64,000 nucleotides of DNA from Imhoffiella fuscus (GTDB lineage: Bacteria; Pseudomonadota; Gammaproteobacteria; Chromatiales; Chromatiaceae). Shown piece after piece: positions 53,673-62,816 of the stretch; position 1 is the stretch's first letter; each line of letters begins with the position of its first letter. The notes under the pieces were generated by a model, which had not been told where the DNA came from, made no database searches, and saw only the letters and a list, made by a program, of their open reading frames with translations. Made by a program: the position numbers and the translations under genes. The stretch spans positions 62,001 to 126,000 of the forward strand of contig NZ_JBHUHX010000015.1 of the NCBI RefSeq assembly GCF_042682685.1, in the 5' to 3' direction.

Positions 53673-56600
53673 TCAGGGCGCGGGCTCCAGCACCTCCACG
53701 ACCTCGGTTCCCGTCCAGCCTCGCAGACTCGGCCGATACATGTCCTCGACCGTCGCCGCCGGATGGGCGAAGACGCCGGGCGAGACGGCCCGCAGACGAT
53801 AGGCGAACTGGAACTGTCGCGCACCGCCCTCGGGGCGATCGATCGCGGCCACGAAGCGATCGGCCCGGAACTCGGCATGCTGCGCCTGCTCTTCGAGCCC
53901 CAGCCAGGGAATGTCGCTGATCGCACCGGCCTTGATGAGATGCGGATTGTCGATCTCGAACCCGGCCGGCAATGGATCGTCGACGATGAGCCGCGCCCGG
54001 CGCTGTCGATCGGCCGTGACCGTGACGACGGCGATCATGCGCTCGCCCTGAGCGATGCCGCTTGGCTGGATGCGCCGCCCGTCCAGATCGTAATAGGCGC
54101 GCTCGATATGGTAGCCGTTGCCGCCAGCGGGTTCGGGCACCTCGGGCACACCCCTGACGGTCAGCAGGACATCCAGCGGAGTCGATCCTGGATTCTCGAT
54201 CCGCAGAGGCGCATCGGCCAGATCCCCATCGCTCAAACGACGATAGAACCCGCCGGAGTGCCGCTTGCCGTTCACCAGCAGGTCCGGCTGATCGGCACCG
54301 GTGACCAGTGCATGCACCGCCAGCAATAGCCAGGATTGCTCCTGGGTGCTGCTGTAGCCGTCCCGGTCCCAGGCATCCTGGACCTGTCGGGCCAGACGCT
54401 GAATGTCGATCGCCGTGGTGCCGGTCTCGGACGCCAGGGCCAGAAGCGCGGCGCCGTCGCGCAGCCGCGAACCGTAATCGGCGCGCCAACTGGTGTCGTC
54501 CTGGCCGTCTTGGGTCCACATCGCCAGGGCGTTACGGAAGAGCGCATCCGCGCGTAGCTGGTCTCCATAGAGCGCCAGCGCGGCACCCAGCTGGGCTTTG
54601 GCCATGGGTGTGGCGAAGGCATCGAGCTTGGTGTCGGCGTAATAGCGCAGATCGCCGATCGCCGCCCGACCGTTACGGGCCAGGACATAGAGGGCATAGG
54701 CGATATCCTGACCGCCATCGCTGAAGTCTGGGGCGTAGGAGAGCGCATTGCGCAGAGTGTCCAGCGCCGTCTCGAAGGGTACCTTGGGCACCGCGTAACC
54801 CTTCTCGCGTGCCCGTGTCAGGAAATCCGATACATAGGCATCGAGCCAGGTATCGCCGCCGTCCGAGCTGCCCCAAAGCCCAAAACTGCCGTTGCTGCCC
54901 TGGTTGGCGAGGATGTCGGCGATGGCCGAGCGCACCCGTTCCTTGAGCCTGGCATCGCCGCCAAGCCCGATCGAGCGGGCGACATCCTCCAGATAGAGCA
55001 AGGGCAAGGCGCGACTGGTCAGTTGCTCGGTGCAACCGTAGGGATAACGATCGAGCGCCATCAGCAGCCCGGCGATATCCAGCCGCCCGGCCCCGCCGAC
55101 CGAAACCAGCAGCGAGCCGGTCCCCGGCAGACGGTCGGACAACCAGCTTGGATCCAGACGCAACTCGGCACCGGGCGCCAGCGCGCGGACCTGGGTACGG
55201 CTCGTCACCGGGGCGTTGGAGCGCACAGGCACCCGGAGTCGCTTGGTCAGATCGCGCCCATCCGGCGTGCGCAGATCGATACTGAGCGCATCGTCGCCGA
55301 CCGTCAGTGCCTCGATCGGCACCCGGAGCTGGAGACGGCCGCCCTCGACCAGGGTCGCCGACTGGTCGGCCGACTCGGGTGCGATCCGAGTATGACCGCC
55401 TTCGGTCGCCACACTGACCGAAATATCGCCGGCCGGGCCCTCGACATGGGTCAAATTGAGCAGAATGCGCGAACGGTCTCCGGGCGCCAGGAAGCGCGGC
55501 AGTGCCGCCGCGACCACCACCGGATCGCGCACCAGGAGATCGCTCACCGCATGACCCACACCGCTCACCGACCAGGCCATGGCCATGACCCGAATCGTGC
55601 CGTTGAAGTCCGGAATGTCGAAGGAGACGCTGGCGCGCCCCTGATCGTCCAGTTTAAGCACACCCGAATACAGGGCGACCAGCTCCTCGGTCGGCGGTGG
55701 ACCCTCCATCTTGAGCAGTGCGCCGTCTCCGCCCGAGCGCACCACGCCTGGAACGCCTTGCATGCGATCGATCAGCTGGCCATAGAGATCGCGGATCTCC
55801 ATGCCCAGACGGCGCTGGGCGAAATACCAGTCCTCGGGCGCGGGAGGCTGATAGCGGGTGAGATTGAGGATGCCGACGTCGACCGCAGCGACCGTCACAT
55901 AGACCGGCTCGCCGGGCGGGGCATGGGCGACCGAAACCGGAATCTGGATGGTCTGACGCGGACGAACGGTGCCTTTGAGCGCGGGCGGCAGATCGAGCGC
56001 GAGATCCAGCTTGCGCGACCCAGGGTCCACGGGCGCCCAGGTCAAACCGATGGCGCGCGCCGGCATGCGCTTGGCCGCGAGATCCATGGGCCGATAGAGC
56101 ACGGCGGTGACATAGGCGCCGGGACCCCACTCAGCCGTCACCGGCAGCTCGACCTCTGCGCCCTCCTCGGGCACCGCGACCGCGCGCATGGCGATGAGGC
56201 GATCGTCCACCACCATCACCAGCGCAAGTCCGGGGAAACGCGGCTCCAGACGGGCCTTGACCGTCTCGCCGACCCGATAGCGCGGCCGGTCGAGCGAGAC
56301 CTTGAGTAGATCGGGCGTGTCCTGGGCGGTCGGCTTGACGTACCAACCGGCCTCGAAGTCGAGATCCACGGGCAGCGTGGAGCCGTCCGCGCTCTCCAGT
56401 GCCAGACGATAGGCGCCCCACTCGACCGGCGACTCGATGCGGCCCAAGGCATCGGCCCCGAGATCCAACGTTCCACTCGCCACCCGCTGCGTGCTGGTGA
56501 TCGGCTCATAGTCCCAGGAGCCGTCCGACTCGTACCACTGGAAGCGGGTCGTCACCCGCGACAGGGTCCAGCGCACGCCAGACAGCGGGGTCCGCGTGCC

Positions 56601-59186
56601 GTCCGGGTCGATGGCGATGATCTCGAAGCGTGCATTGCCGCCCTCGTCGACCGAGCCGTCGAACAGCGGCTTGACGCCGATCCGGCCATGCTTGGCCGCG
56701 ACCGGCAGTGTCAATGAACGCTCGACCGGACGACCGTTGTCGTCCACCACCCGCACGAGCAGATTGGCCTGGAGCGGCTTGCTGGTCGGAGGCAGGTCGG
56801 ACAGGGTCAGCGCAACCTCGGCCTTGCCCTGGTCGTCGGTCTTGGACGCGGGCAACGCACCACCGATCGGCTCGAACGCCTCGCTTTCGAGACCGAAGTG
56901 ATACCCCGCGTATCCGGCGAGACTGGAGACCGGCTTCACCTGGACCTCACCCTCGACCGCGAGACCGGCCGCCGGCGCGCCGTAGAGGAAGCGCGCATCC
57001 ACCGCGATGGGCGCTGGATCCTCGGGGTCGATCACGCCCGCCGCGCTGTCCAGATCGAAGGTCAACCGCTCGGGCTCGAAGTCCTCGACCAGGAAGGAGA
57101 GATCGGCCAGCGACGGCGCCTTGGGATCGCTGTAGACCGACGCCTGCCAGGTCCCGCGCATGGCGGTCCGGGTAAGGGTCAGGTCGAGCTGATGACCGCC
57201 CGCCCCCTTGTCCTGCGTGAGCTGGCGCAGATACTCGACGCCGTCTGGACGCTTCACCACGAAGGTGATGGGCAGATCGGGCGCGGCCTTGGCCCGTGCG
57301 TCGCGGATCAGGGCGGTGAGATGCACCACCTCGCCCGGTCGATAGGCCCCGCGTTCGCTGACCAGATAGACGTCGAGCGGCTTGGGCGGAAGCCGCCCGG
57401 CGACACCGCGATCGGAGAGATCGAAGGGCGTCTGGGTCAGATCGAGAAAGGCATAGTCGCCATCCCTGCCCTCGGCGACCAGCAACGCGGGGGCGTTGCC
57501 GCCCGTGCCCCGCAGCAGACCCGGATCGAAACGGGCATAGCCTTGGCCGTCCGTGGTGGCGCGCCCAAGGATCTCGTTGTTGACCGCGACCAGACGCACC
57601 GCGACCTCACCGACCGGCTTGGCGCTCGACAAGGAGCGGACCAAGGCGTGCAAACCATCGTTTCCGGCAAAGGTCGCCAGCCCCAGATCGGTGACCACGA
57701 ACCATTGGGTGGCTCGGGTATCGGATTGATCGGTGGCATTGTGCGCTCGGGCTGTCATGGCATAGGCGCCGGGCTCGAGGTCGGTGACGACCGCACCGAC
57801 CGGAACCGCCGTGGTCACCTCGCGATTGAGTTGGGAGCGAACCTCTACCGTCCCCTTCCAAACCGATTCGCCCAGGGACTCCTTGATCCGACCCGTTTTC
57901 CAGTCATCGAGCTGTTTCAGCCAGACGCCGTCGTCCATCGCCTGGGTCAGCGAGCGGTCGCCGATGCGGTAGACAGCCGCATCGATCAGATCGGTATTGA
58001 CCGAGACCAGAGGGATCGCCGCCTCCCCCCCCTTGGGTAGGACATAGGCGCGACCGAGAAAACGCACCATCGGCGAACGGTCGCGCACATAGATGTCCAG
58101 GTCGCTGCCTTTGGACAGAATCTCGCCGTCCGCTGCGGGAAGACCGGGGCGTACCAGGATGGAATAGCGCTCGCCGTGACGCACACCGTCGATGCACATC
58201 TGGCGATCCTCGACCTCGACCGAAAGATCGGTGCGATCGGCGACCCGCACAAAATCGGTCAGATTGGCCCGATCGCGCGCCAGCGGGTCGCTGAACTGGA
58301 TGCAGATGCGCGGATTGGCGGCATCCGAATCCACCTCGTGGCCCGTGACCCGGAAGCCGTGCTCGGCGATCAAGGTGTCGTAGTCGGCGCGCAGACGCTC
58401 GGACTCGACCAACGCCAGGGAGGCGCGGGTCGCCCGAATCGCCGGTCGCCACTGCTGCTGATCGACCAGGCTCCGCCCCAAGCGTTGCAACGCGCCGGCC
58501 CGCTCCTGCACGCCCTCGGAGCGCAGATAGGCGTTGATCGCCGCCGCCGTCGCCTCCTTCTTGAGTCGCTGACGCGTCTGCCAATCGGATGGTGAGGCCG
58601 CGCTGGCCGCCTCCGAGAGTGCCACCCAGAGGTTGCGGCTGGCGGACCCGAGACCCAGTGCATCAGCATAGAGCTCGGCCGCGCGCACCGGATTCTTGGC
58701 CGTCATGGCCGAGCGCGCCTCGGCGACGAGTGACTCGCGCCGTACGCCCGTCGGCGCCGACTTGGCGAGACGCTCGACCAATGCGCGCGCATCGCTCAAC
58801 TCGCGAGGAGACAGAAAGGTCAGCTCGGAGGCCCGAGTCGCCGCAAGATCGACGGGCGACAGCCCAGCCTCCTGGATGCGCCCCGAGACGGCCCCCTCGA
58901 ATGGACGCGGATCCGCGAAGCTCTCCTTGAGAAAGCACCATCCGGCTTTGGTATTGAAGGTAAATGCCTTGCAGCGCGCGTCGTCCAGACAAGCCGCCTT
59001 GCAGGCATCCAGGCTCACGTCCTTCAGCGTGGCGAAATCGCGGCCGAAATAGTCCGTGCCCAGGGTCATGGTCAGTTCGCGACCCGCTGCGGATGCGGCA
59101 CTCGGATGCGCGAATGTCAGAATGACCGCCAGAACAGAGCAGATGGCGCGCAAGGAAAGACGCACGACGGGTCGAAAACCGAGCAT
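53673..59186 (-). CDS. Alpha-2-macroglobulin family protease inhibitor with N-terminal PAN/Apple domain
   Basis: A 1837-residue exported protein (signal peptide about 1-34). Residues about 36-92 resemble a PAN/Apple domain with Cys62, Cys66, Cys72 and Cys84 in a CxxxC...C...C pattern. Macroglobulin domains follow, then the thioester motif CTEQ (1385-1388) in YPYGCTEQL, which marks a functional protease trap, and a C-terminal receptor-like domain. Bacterial A2Ms guard the envelope against host or predator proteases and pair with PBP1C; pbpC lies directly downstream. Good ribosome-binding site GAGGGG upstream of ATG 59186. Confidence 0.93.
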   Translation of the reverse strand: MLGFRPVVRLSLRAICSVLAVILTFAHPSAASAAGRELTMTLGTDYFGRDFATLKDVSLDACKAACLDDARCKAFTFNTKAGWCFLKESFADPRPFEGAVSGRIQEAGLSPVDLAATRASELTFLSPRELSDARALVERLAKSAPTGVRRESLVAEARSAMTAKNPVRAAELYADALGLGSASRNLWVALSEAASAASPSDWQTRQRLKKEATAAAINAYLRSEGVQERAGALQRLGRSLVDQQQWRPAIRATRASLALVESERLRADYDTLIAEHGFRVTGHEVDSDAANPRICIQFSDPLARDRANLTDFVRVADRTDLSVEVEDRQMCIDGVRHGERYSILVRPGLPAADGEILSKGSDLDIYVRDRSPMVRFLGRAYVLPKGGEAAIPLVSVNTDLIDAAVYRIGDRSLTQAMDDGVWLKQLDDWKTGRIKESLGESVWKGTVEVRSQLNREVTTAVPVGAVVTDLEPGAYAMTARAHNATDQSDTRATQWFVVTDLGLATFAGNDGLHALVRSLSSAKPVGEVAVRLVAVNNEILGRATTDGQGYARFDPGLLRGTGGNAPALLVAEGRDGDYAFLDLTQTPFDLSDRGVAGRLPPKPLDVYLVSERGAYRPGEVVHLTALIRDARAKAAPDLPITFVVKRPDGVEYLRQLTQDKGAGGHQLDLTLTRTAMRGTWQASVYSDPKAPSLADLSFLVEDFEPERLTFDLDSAAGVIDPEDPAPIAVDARFLYGAPAAGLAVEGEVQVKPVSSLAGYAGYHFGLESEAFEPIGGALPASKTDDQGKAEVALTLSDLPPTSKPLQANLLVRVVDDNGRPVERSLTLPVAAKHGRIGVKPLFDGSVDEGGNARFEIIAIDPDGTRTPLSGVRWTLSRVTTRFQWYESDGSWDYEPITSTQRVASGTLDLGADALGRIESPVEWGAYRLALESADGSTLPVDLDFEAGWYVKPTAQDTPDLLKVSLDRPRYRVGETVKARLEPRFPGLALVMVVDDRLIAMRAVAVPEEGAEVELPVTAEWGPGAYVTAVLYRPMDLAAKRMPARAIGLTWAPVDPGSRKLDLALDLPPALKGTVRPRQTIQIPVSVAHAPPGEPVYVTVAAVDVGILNLTRYQPPAPEDWYFAQRRLGMEIRDLYGQLIDRMQGVPGVVRSGGDGALLKMEGPPPTEELVALYSGVLKLDDQGRASVSFDIPDFNGTIRVMAMAWSVSGVGHAVSDLLVRDPVVVAAALPRFLAPGDRSRILLNLTHVEGPAGDISVSVATEGGHTRIAPESADQSATLVEGGRLQLRVPIEALTVGDDALSIDLRTPDGRDLTKRLRVPVRSNAPVTSRTQVRALAPGAELRLDPSWLSDRLPGTGSLLVSVGGAGRLDIAGLLMALDRYPYGCTEQLTSRALPLLYLEDVARSIGLGGDARLKERVRSAIADILANQGSNGSFGLWGSSDGGDTWLDAYVSDFLTRAREKGYAVPKVPFETALDTLRNALSYAPDFSDGGQDIAYALYVLARNGRAAIGDLRYYADTKLDAFATPMAKAQLGAALALYGDQLRADALFRNALAMWTQDGQDDTSWRADYGSRLRDGAALLALASETGTTAIDIQRLARQVQDAWDRDGYSSTQEQSWLLLAVHALVTGADQPDLLVNGKRHSGGFYRRLSDGDLADAPLRIENPGSTPLDVLLTVRGVPEVPEPAGGNGYHIERAYYDLDGRRIQPSGIAQGERMIAVVTVTADRQRRARLIVDDPLPAGFEIDNPHLIKAGAISDIPWLGLEEQAQHAEFRADRFVAAIDRPEGGARQFQFAYRLRAVSPGVFAHPAATVEDMYRPSLRGWTGTEVVEVLEPAP

Positions 59187-59475
59187 GGCGTTACCCCTCT
59201 GGAGACGAATCTCGTGGTCGAAGCATCCTTTTTGACAACTCTAATCGGTCGCCAGAGACGGGTAAAGATGCTGAAAACCCGCACGAATTGAGGCGCTAAG
59301 GGCCGATTCGGCGCACGGACAAGGACCGAAATACCCCGAGAGACACGCGTTTTTCCTTAACACGCGGTTTCGGTAAGGGTTAAGATCATTACGCTTGACC
59401 CATCGATGGTCTCGCACTCAGTTCTACAAGGCCATCGGCCATTCACCACACTGACCCATTTCAGGAGGGTTCGTC
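59187..59475. other. Divergent promoter region between A2M and a membrane-protein gene
   Basis: A 289-base gap. It contains two copies of ACACGCG about 17 bp apart near 59344-59365, and A/T-richer patches near 59225-59260 and 59340-59400. No RNA gene is visible. Confidence 0.4.
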
Positions 59476-60072
59476 GTGTCTAATGCAGGTAAAAAACAAA
59501 GTTCGCTGATACTCGCGCTCCTGCCTTTCGTGATTCTGTATGTCTGCACCGTCGTACTTGTCGCGCTCACCCGCGAGGACATGGCCAGCACGGTCGGATA
59601 TTGGGAATACTTCGTTCCTTTCGCCGCCGTCATCGCATTGATCTCGGGCTGGGGAACCACATACGCGAACGGACAGTGGCGCCTCTTCTATCTCATCAAG
59701 CAGGCCGTCATCTGGGGCGGTTTCATCTGGTTGCTCATGCTGTTCCAGACGATGGGAATCGACACAGCGCTCGGTGCTCAGAAGGCCACCCTCACACTCA
59801 TCTTCTTGGTCGCGCTCGTCATGATCGTCTCCGGAATCACCATGGACTGGAAGATGGTCCTCTATGGTGCCTTCCTTGGCCTCTGCGGCTATCTGCTCAC
59901 CGCGCCTAGCAATGCAGCCATCCTGCAGCCCATCGGTGACAGATTCGGGATCGTCGATGCGCAAACCAAGCCTATGAGCATGATCATCGGAATCGCCGTC
60001 CTGGCGTTCGTCCTCACCGCCTTCATGCTGATCACGACCCGCGCAACCATCGCGACCAAGCGCAATCGTTGA
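59476..60072 (+). CDS. Polytopic membrane protein of unknown function
   Basis: A 198-residue hydrophobic protein starting at a GTG with AGGAGGG about 8 bases upstream. Five or six membrane helices are visible (e.g. about 10-30, 44-60, 78-95, 106-123, 127-145 and 170-190). I do not recognise a family. It contains no enzyme motif. It stands alone between A2M (divergent) and the thioesterase gene (convergent). Its strong ribosome-binding site suggests a well-expressed protein. Confidence 0.75.
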   Translation: MSNAGKKQSSLILALLPFVILYVCTVVLVALTREDMASTVGYWEYFVPFAAVIALISGWGTTYANGQWRLFYLIKQAVIWGGFIWLLMLFQTMGIDTALGAQKATLTLIFLVALVMIVSGITMDWKMVLYGAFLGLCGYLLTAPSNAAILQPIGDRFGIVDAQTKPMSMIIGIAVLAFVLTAFMLITTRATIATKRNR

Positions 60073-60184
60073 ATAAACGTCTGACGGACGAGATGTCTTT
60101 CGTTTCCCGGGTCAGGATCGGACGCACCCCCTTCACGAAGCGTCACCAGTCGACCCAAGCCCTCCAAGGCGTCTGACGAAGACA

Positions 60185-60214
60185 GCCCCTCTCCTCAACC
60201 CTGGGGAGAGGGGC
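60185..60214. terminator. Perfect 10-bp hairpin between convergent genes
   Basis: GCCCCTCTCC and GGAGAGGGGC are exact complements around a 10-base loop, in the gap between the membrane protein and the thioesterase gene. It can serve as terminator for both. The word CCCCTCTCC...GGAGAGGGG also occurs as a dispersed repeat in some proteobacteria. Confidence 0.55.
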
Positions 60215-60247
60215 GCTGCGGCCGAATCCTGAACGGCCCGCCTTCAC

Positions 60248-60634
60248 TCAATCCTCCCTGCAAACCTGGCTGCCCGATCCTGAGGGTAAAGGCAGCTTGC
60301 GGCCGGATTCATCGAGCCGCACGAAGGTGATGCAGGTCGAGAAGATCGACTCCTCGACGCCCGTTTCCAAGTCGTCCGCAAAGACCCGGACCGAATAGGT
60401 CAGGGACGTTCGCCCGCGACAACTCTCGACCGCCTCGAAGCGCAGCACCATCCCCGAGTGCGCGCCCTGATGGAACTCGACCCGGTCCATGCCGACCGTC
60501 ACGAAGCGACATCCTGGATTGTCCCGGCTGGCGGCAATCCAGGCGATCTCATCGACCCATTTCAACAAACAGCCACCGAACAGATGGCCATAATGGTTCA
60601 GATGTTCAGGTCTGACGACCGTATAAGTCTCCAC
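60248..60634 (-). CDS. Hotdog-fold acyl-CoA thioesterase
   Basis: A 128-residue protein with the YciA/acyl-CoA thioesterase pattern: HLNHYGHLFGGCLLKWVDE (catalytic region near the N-terminus), then VTVGMDRVEFHQGAHSGM and FADDLETGVEESIFSTCITFV. It should hydrolyse acyl-CoA in the cytoplasm; the chain length is not obvious. The menaquinone pathway needs a DHNA-CoA thioesterase (MenI), a hotdog protein not found in the men operon, but nothing here ties this gene to it. Divergent from the sodium:solute symporter. Confidence 0.85.
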   Translation of the reverse strand: METYTVVRPEHLNHYGHLFGGCLLKWVDEIAWIAASRDNPGCRFVTVGMDRVEFHQGAHSGMVLRFEAVESCRGRTSLTYSVRVFADDLETGVEESIFSTCITFVRLDESGRKLPLPSGSGSQVCRED

Positions 60635-60792
60635 AACGACTCTCCCGATACAAAAAACTACCTAATAAGGACGAAATATTCACAAAAGCGTCTTTTTCAT
60701 GCGCTGGATCTATATAAAAACGGGGCGTGAACAATGTATTTTCCCCCGCGCTCGCACCAAGACCCATAACGAATCCAAAAATAGGGGGAAAC

Positions 60793-62631
60793 ATGGCCGG
60801 AAATCCTTCGGTCGGCTGGATCGACATCCTCGTCATTCTTGCCTATCTGCTCGCCACCGGCTATCTGGGCTGGCTCGGGTATCGAGGTACCCGCTCGGCG
60901 GCCGACTTCCTGGTCGGTGGCCGCTCCGCCCATCCGATCATCATGGCGGTCTCCTACGGCGCCACCTTTATCTCGACGGCGGCCATCGTCGGCTTCGGCG
61001 GCGTCGCCGGCCTCTTCGGCATGAGCCTGCTGTGGCTGACCTTTTTGAACATCGCGGTCGGCATTCTCATCGCCTTCACGCTATTCGGCGAACCGACGCG
61101 CCGACTCGGACATCGCCTCGGGGCACACACCTTCCCCGAGTTCCTGGGGCTGCGCTATCAGAGCCGAGGTATCCAGATCTTCGCCGGCGCACTCATCTTT
61201 CTCTTCATGCCGCTCTATTCGGCGGCGGTCATGACCGGCGGCAGCATCTTCGCCTCGACCCAGTTCGGTATCGACTTCGAGGTCGCTCTTCTCATCTTCG
61301 CCGTCATCACCGCAGCCTACGTGATCCCAGGTGGGCTCAAGGCGGTCATGTACACCGACACCTTCCAGGGCTTCATCATGGTCCTGGCCATGATTTTTCT
61401 GCTGGTCGTCACCTATTCCAGCCTGGGCGGCATCACCGAGGGTCATCACTATCTGACCGAAATGGCCGACATGGTCCCGGCGCCGCTCCAGAACATGGGG
61501 CATGAAGGCTGGACCGCAATGCCCGCGTTCGGCTGGGGATCGCACACCTACGATCTCTGGTGGATCGTCATCACCTCCATCATCCTCGGCGTGGGTATCG
61601 GCGTGCTCGCCCAGCCACAGCTGATCGTGCGCTTCATGACCGTGCGCAGCCGCCGCGAGCTGGACCGGGCGGTTCCGATCGGCGCCATCTTCATCATGCT
61701 GATGACGGGCACCCCCTTCCTGGTCGGAAGCCTCTCGAACGCCTGGTTCGCCCAGCACGGCCCAATGCTGCACGGCAAGGTGGTCCAGGAAATAGACGCC
61801 GAGAAGGACCGGGCCTTGGTCGAGCTGATGCAACAGAACGACGCAAGCGACTGGGTCGCGATCATCAGCCCCAAGACCCAGACCCCAGCCAAGGCAGCGC
61901 TCATCGTCAGCGAGCGCACCCAGGCCCAAGACGCCTCGGGCCAGGACTTCGAGCTGGTCGGCGGACGCTCGACCGCCCTGACCTACGTCAAGGGCGACGC
62001 CGACAAGATCATCCCGGCCTTCATCTCGGCGGCACTGCCGCACTGGTTCGGCGTCATCTTCTTCCTCGCCCTGCTGGCGGCGGCCATGAGCACCATCTCC
62101 AGCCAGTTCCACACCATCGGAACGGCGGCCGGGCGCGACCTCTACGAGCAAATCGGCAGCAAGGGGCAAAGTCGCGAACCCAGCCTGCTGGTCATGCGGC
62201 TCGCCATCGTGCTCGGCCTGCTGATCGCCGTGTCCATCAGCTACACGGTGCGCCAGGAATACATCATCGCCCGCTTCACCGCGATCTTCTTCGGTCTCTG
62301 CGCCGCGAGCTTCCTGCCGGCCTATATCGGCGGGCTCTTCTCGCAACGGGTCACGCGAGCCGGCGCGCTGGCCTCGATGATCGTCGGCATGGGCGTGTCG
62401 CTGTTCTGGCTGCTGTTGGTGAAATCGAAGGAGGCCGCCGCGATCGGGCTGGTTCAGTTGGTCACCGGCGGCAAGACCAGCATCCTCGCCGACTATCCGA
62501 ACTGGCCTTCGGTGGATCCGATCATCGTGGCACTGCCGGCGGCCTTCCTGGCCCTGATCCTGGTCAGCGCCGTCACCAAGCCACCGAGCGCCGAGCACCT
62601 GCGTCACTGTTTCCCCGAACGGAATCCATGA
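60793..62631 (+). CDS. Sodium:solute symporter family protein
   Basis: A 612-residue transporter of the SSS (SLC5/SLC6-like LeuT-fold) family with about 13 helices. It starts at ATG 60793 after GGGGGAAAC. Typical segments are IDILVILAYLLATGYLG, ADFLVGGRS, and AYVIPGGLKAVMYTDTFQGF. An unusual soluble-looking insert of about 100 residues (about 330-410, Asp/Gln/Lys-rich with KTQTPAKAA) interrupts the helices after helix 8 or so. The substrate cannot be read; acetate, proline and other carboxylates are usual. An A/T-rich TATATAAA at 60711-60718 is a possible promoter -10. Followed 14 bp later by a small protein and then an outer-membrane porin, so a two-membrane uptake route is likely. Confidence 0.92.
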   Translation: MAGNPSVGWIDILVILAYLLATGYLGWLGYRGTRSAADFLVGGRSAHPIIMAVSYGATFISTAAIVGFGGVAGLFGMSLLWLTFLNIAVGILIAFTLFGEPTRRLGHRLGAHTFPEFLGLRYQSRGIQIFAGALIFLFMPLYSAAVMTGGSIFASTQFGIDFEVALLIFAVITAAYVIPGGLKAVMYTDTFQGFIMVLAMIFLLVVTYSSLGGITEGHHYLTEMADMVPAPLQNMGHEGWTAMPAFGWGSHTYDLWWIVITSIILGVGIGVLAQPQLIVRFMTVRSRRELDRAVPIGAIFIMLMTGTPFLVGSLSNAWFAQHGPMLHGKVVQEIDAEKDRALVELMQQNDASDWVAIISPKTQTPAKAALIVSERTQAQDASGQDFELVGGRSTALTYVKGDADKIIPAFISAALPHWFGVIFFLALLAAAMSTISSQFHTIGTAAGRDLYEQIGSKGQSREPSLLVMRLAIVLGLLIAVSISYTVRQEYIIARFTAIFFGLCAASFLPAYIGGLFSQRVTRAGALASMIVGMGVSLFWLLLVKSKEAAAIGLVQLVTGGKTSILADYPNWPSVDPIIVALPAAFLALILVSAVTKPPSAEHLRHCFPERNP

Positions 62632-62645
62632 AGAGGCACTGAATC

Positions 62646-62816
62646 ATGATTGGTATCGATGATCCGTTCGTTCTAATCGCCTATTTCGGCATCATCGCGT
62701 CAGCCATTGCGAGCCTGATCTACGGGCTCGTGCGGCGCAACGCCGCACGCGATGACGTCACCCCCGAAGATCGCCAATGGGCACTCGACGAGAAGAAGGT
62801 AGACGATGATATCTAA
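62646..62816 (+). CDS. Symporter small accessory protein (56 residues)
   Basis: A short protein beginning MIGIDDPFVLIAYFGIIASA: one hydrophobic helix (about 8-28), a basic stop RRNAARDD, then an acidic tail ending KKVDDDI. The position directly after a sodium:solute symporter and the size fit the small accessory proteins that follow SSS transporters in many bacteria. It starts 14 bp after the symporter stop and its last 11 bases overlap the porin start. The frame is clean and coupling is tight, supporting translation. Confidence 0.75.
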   Translation: MIGIDDPFVLIAYFGIIASAIASLIYGLVRRNAARDDVTPEDRQWALDEKKVDDDI

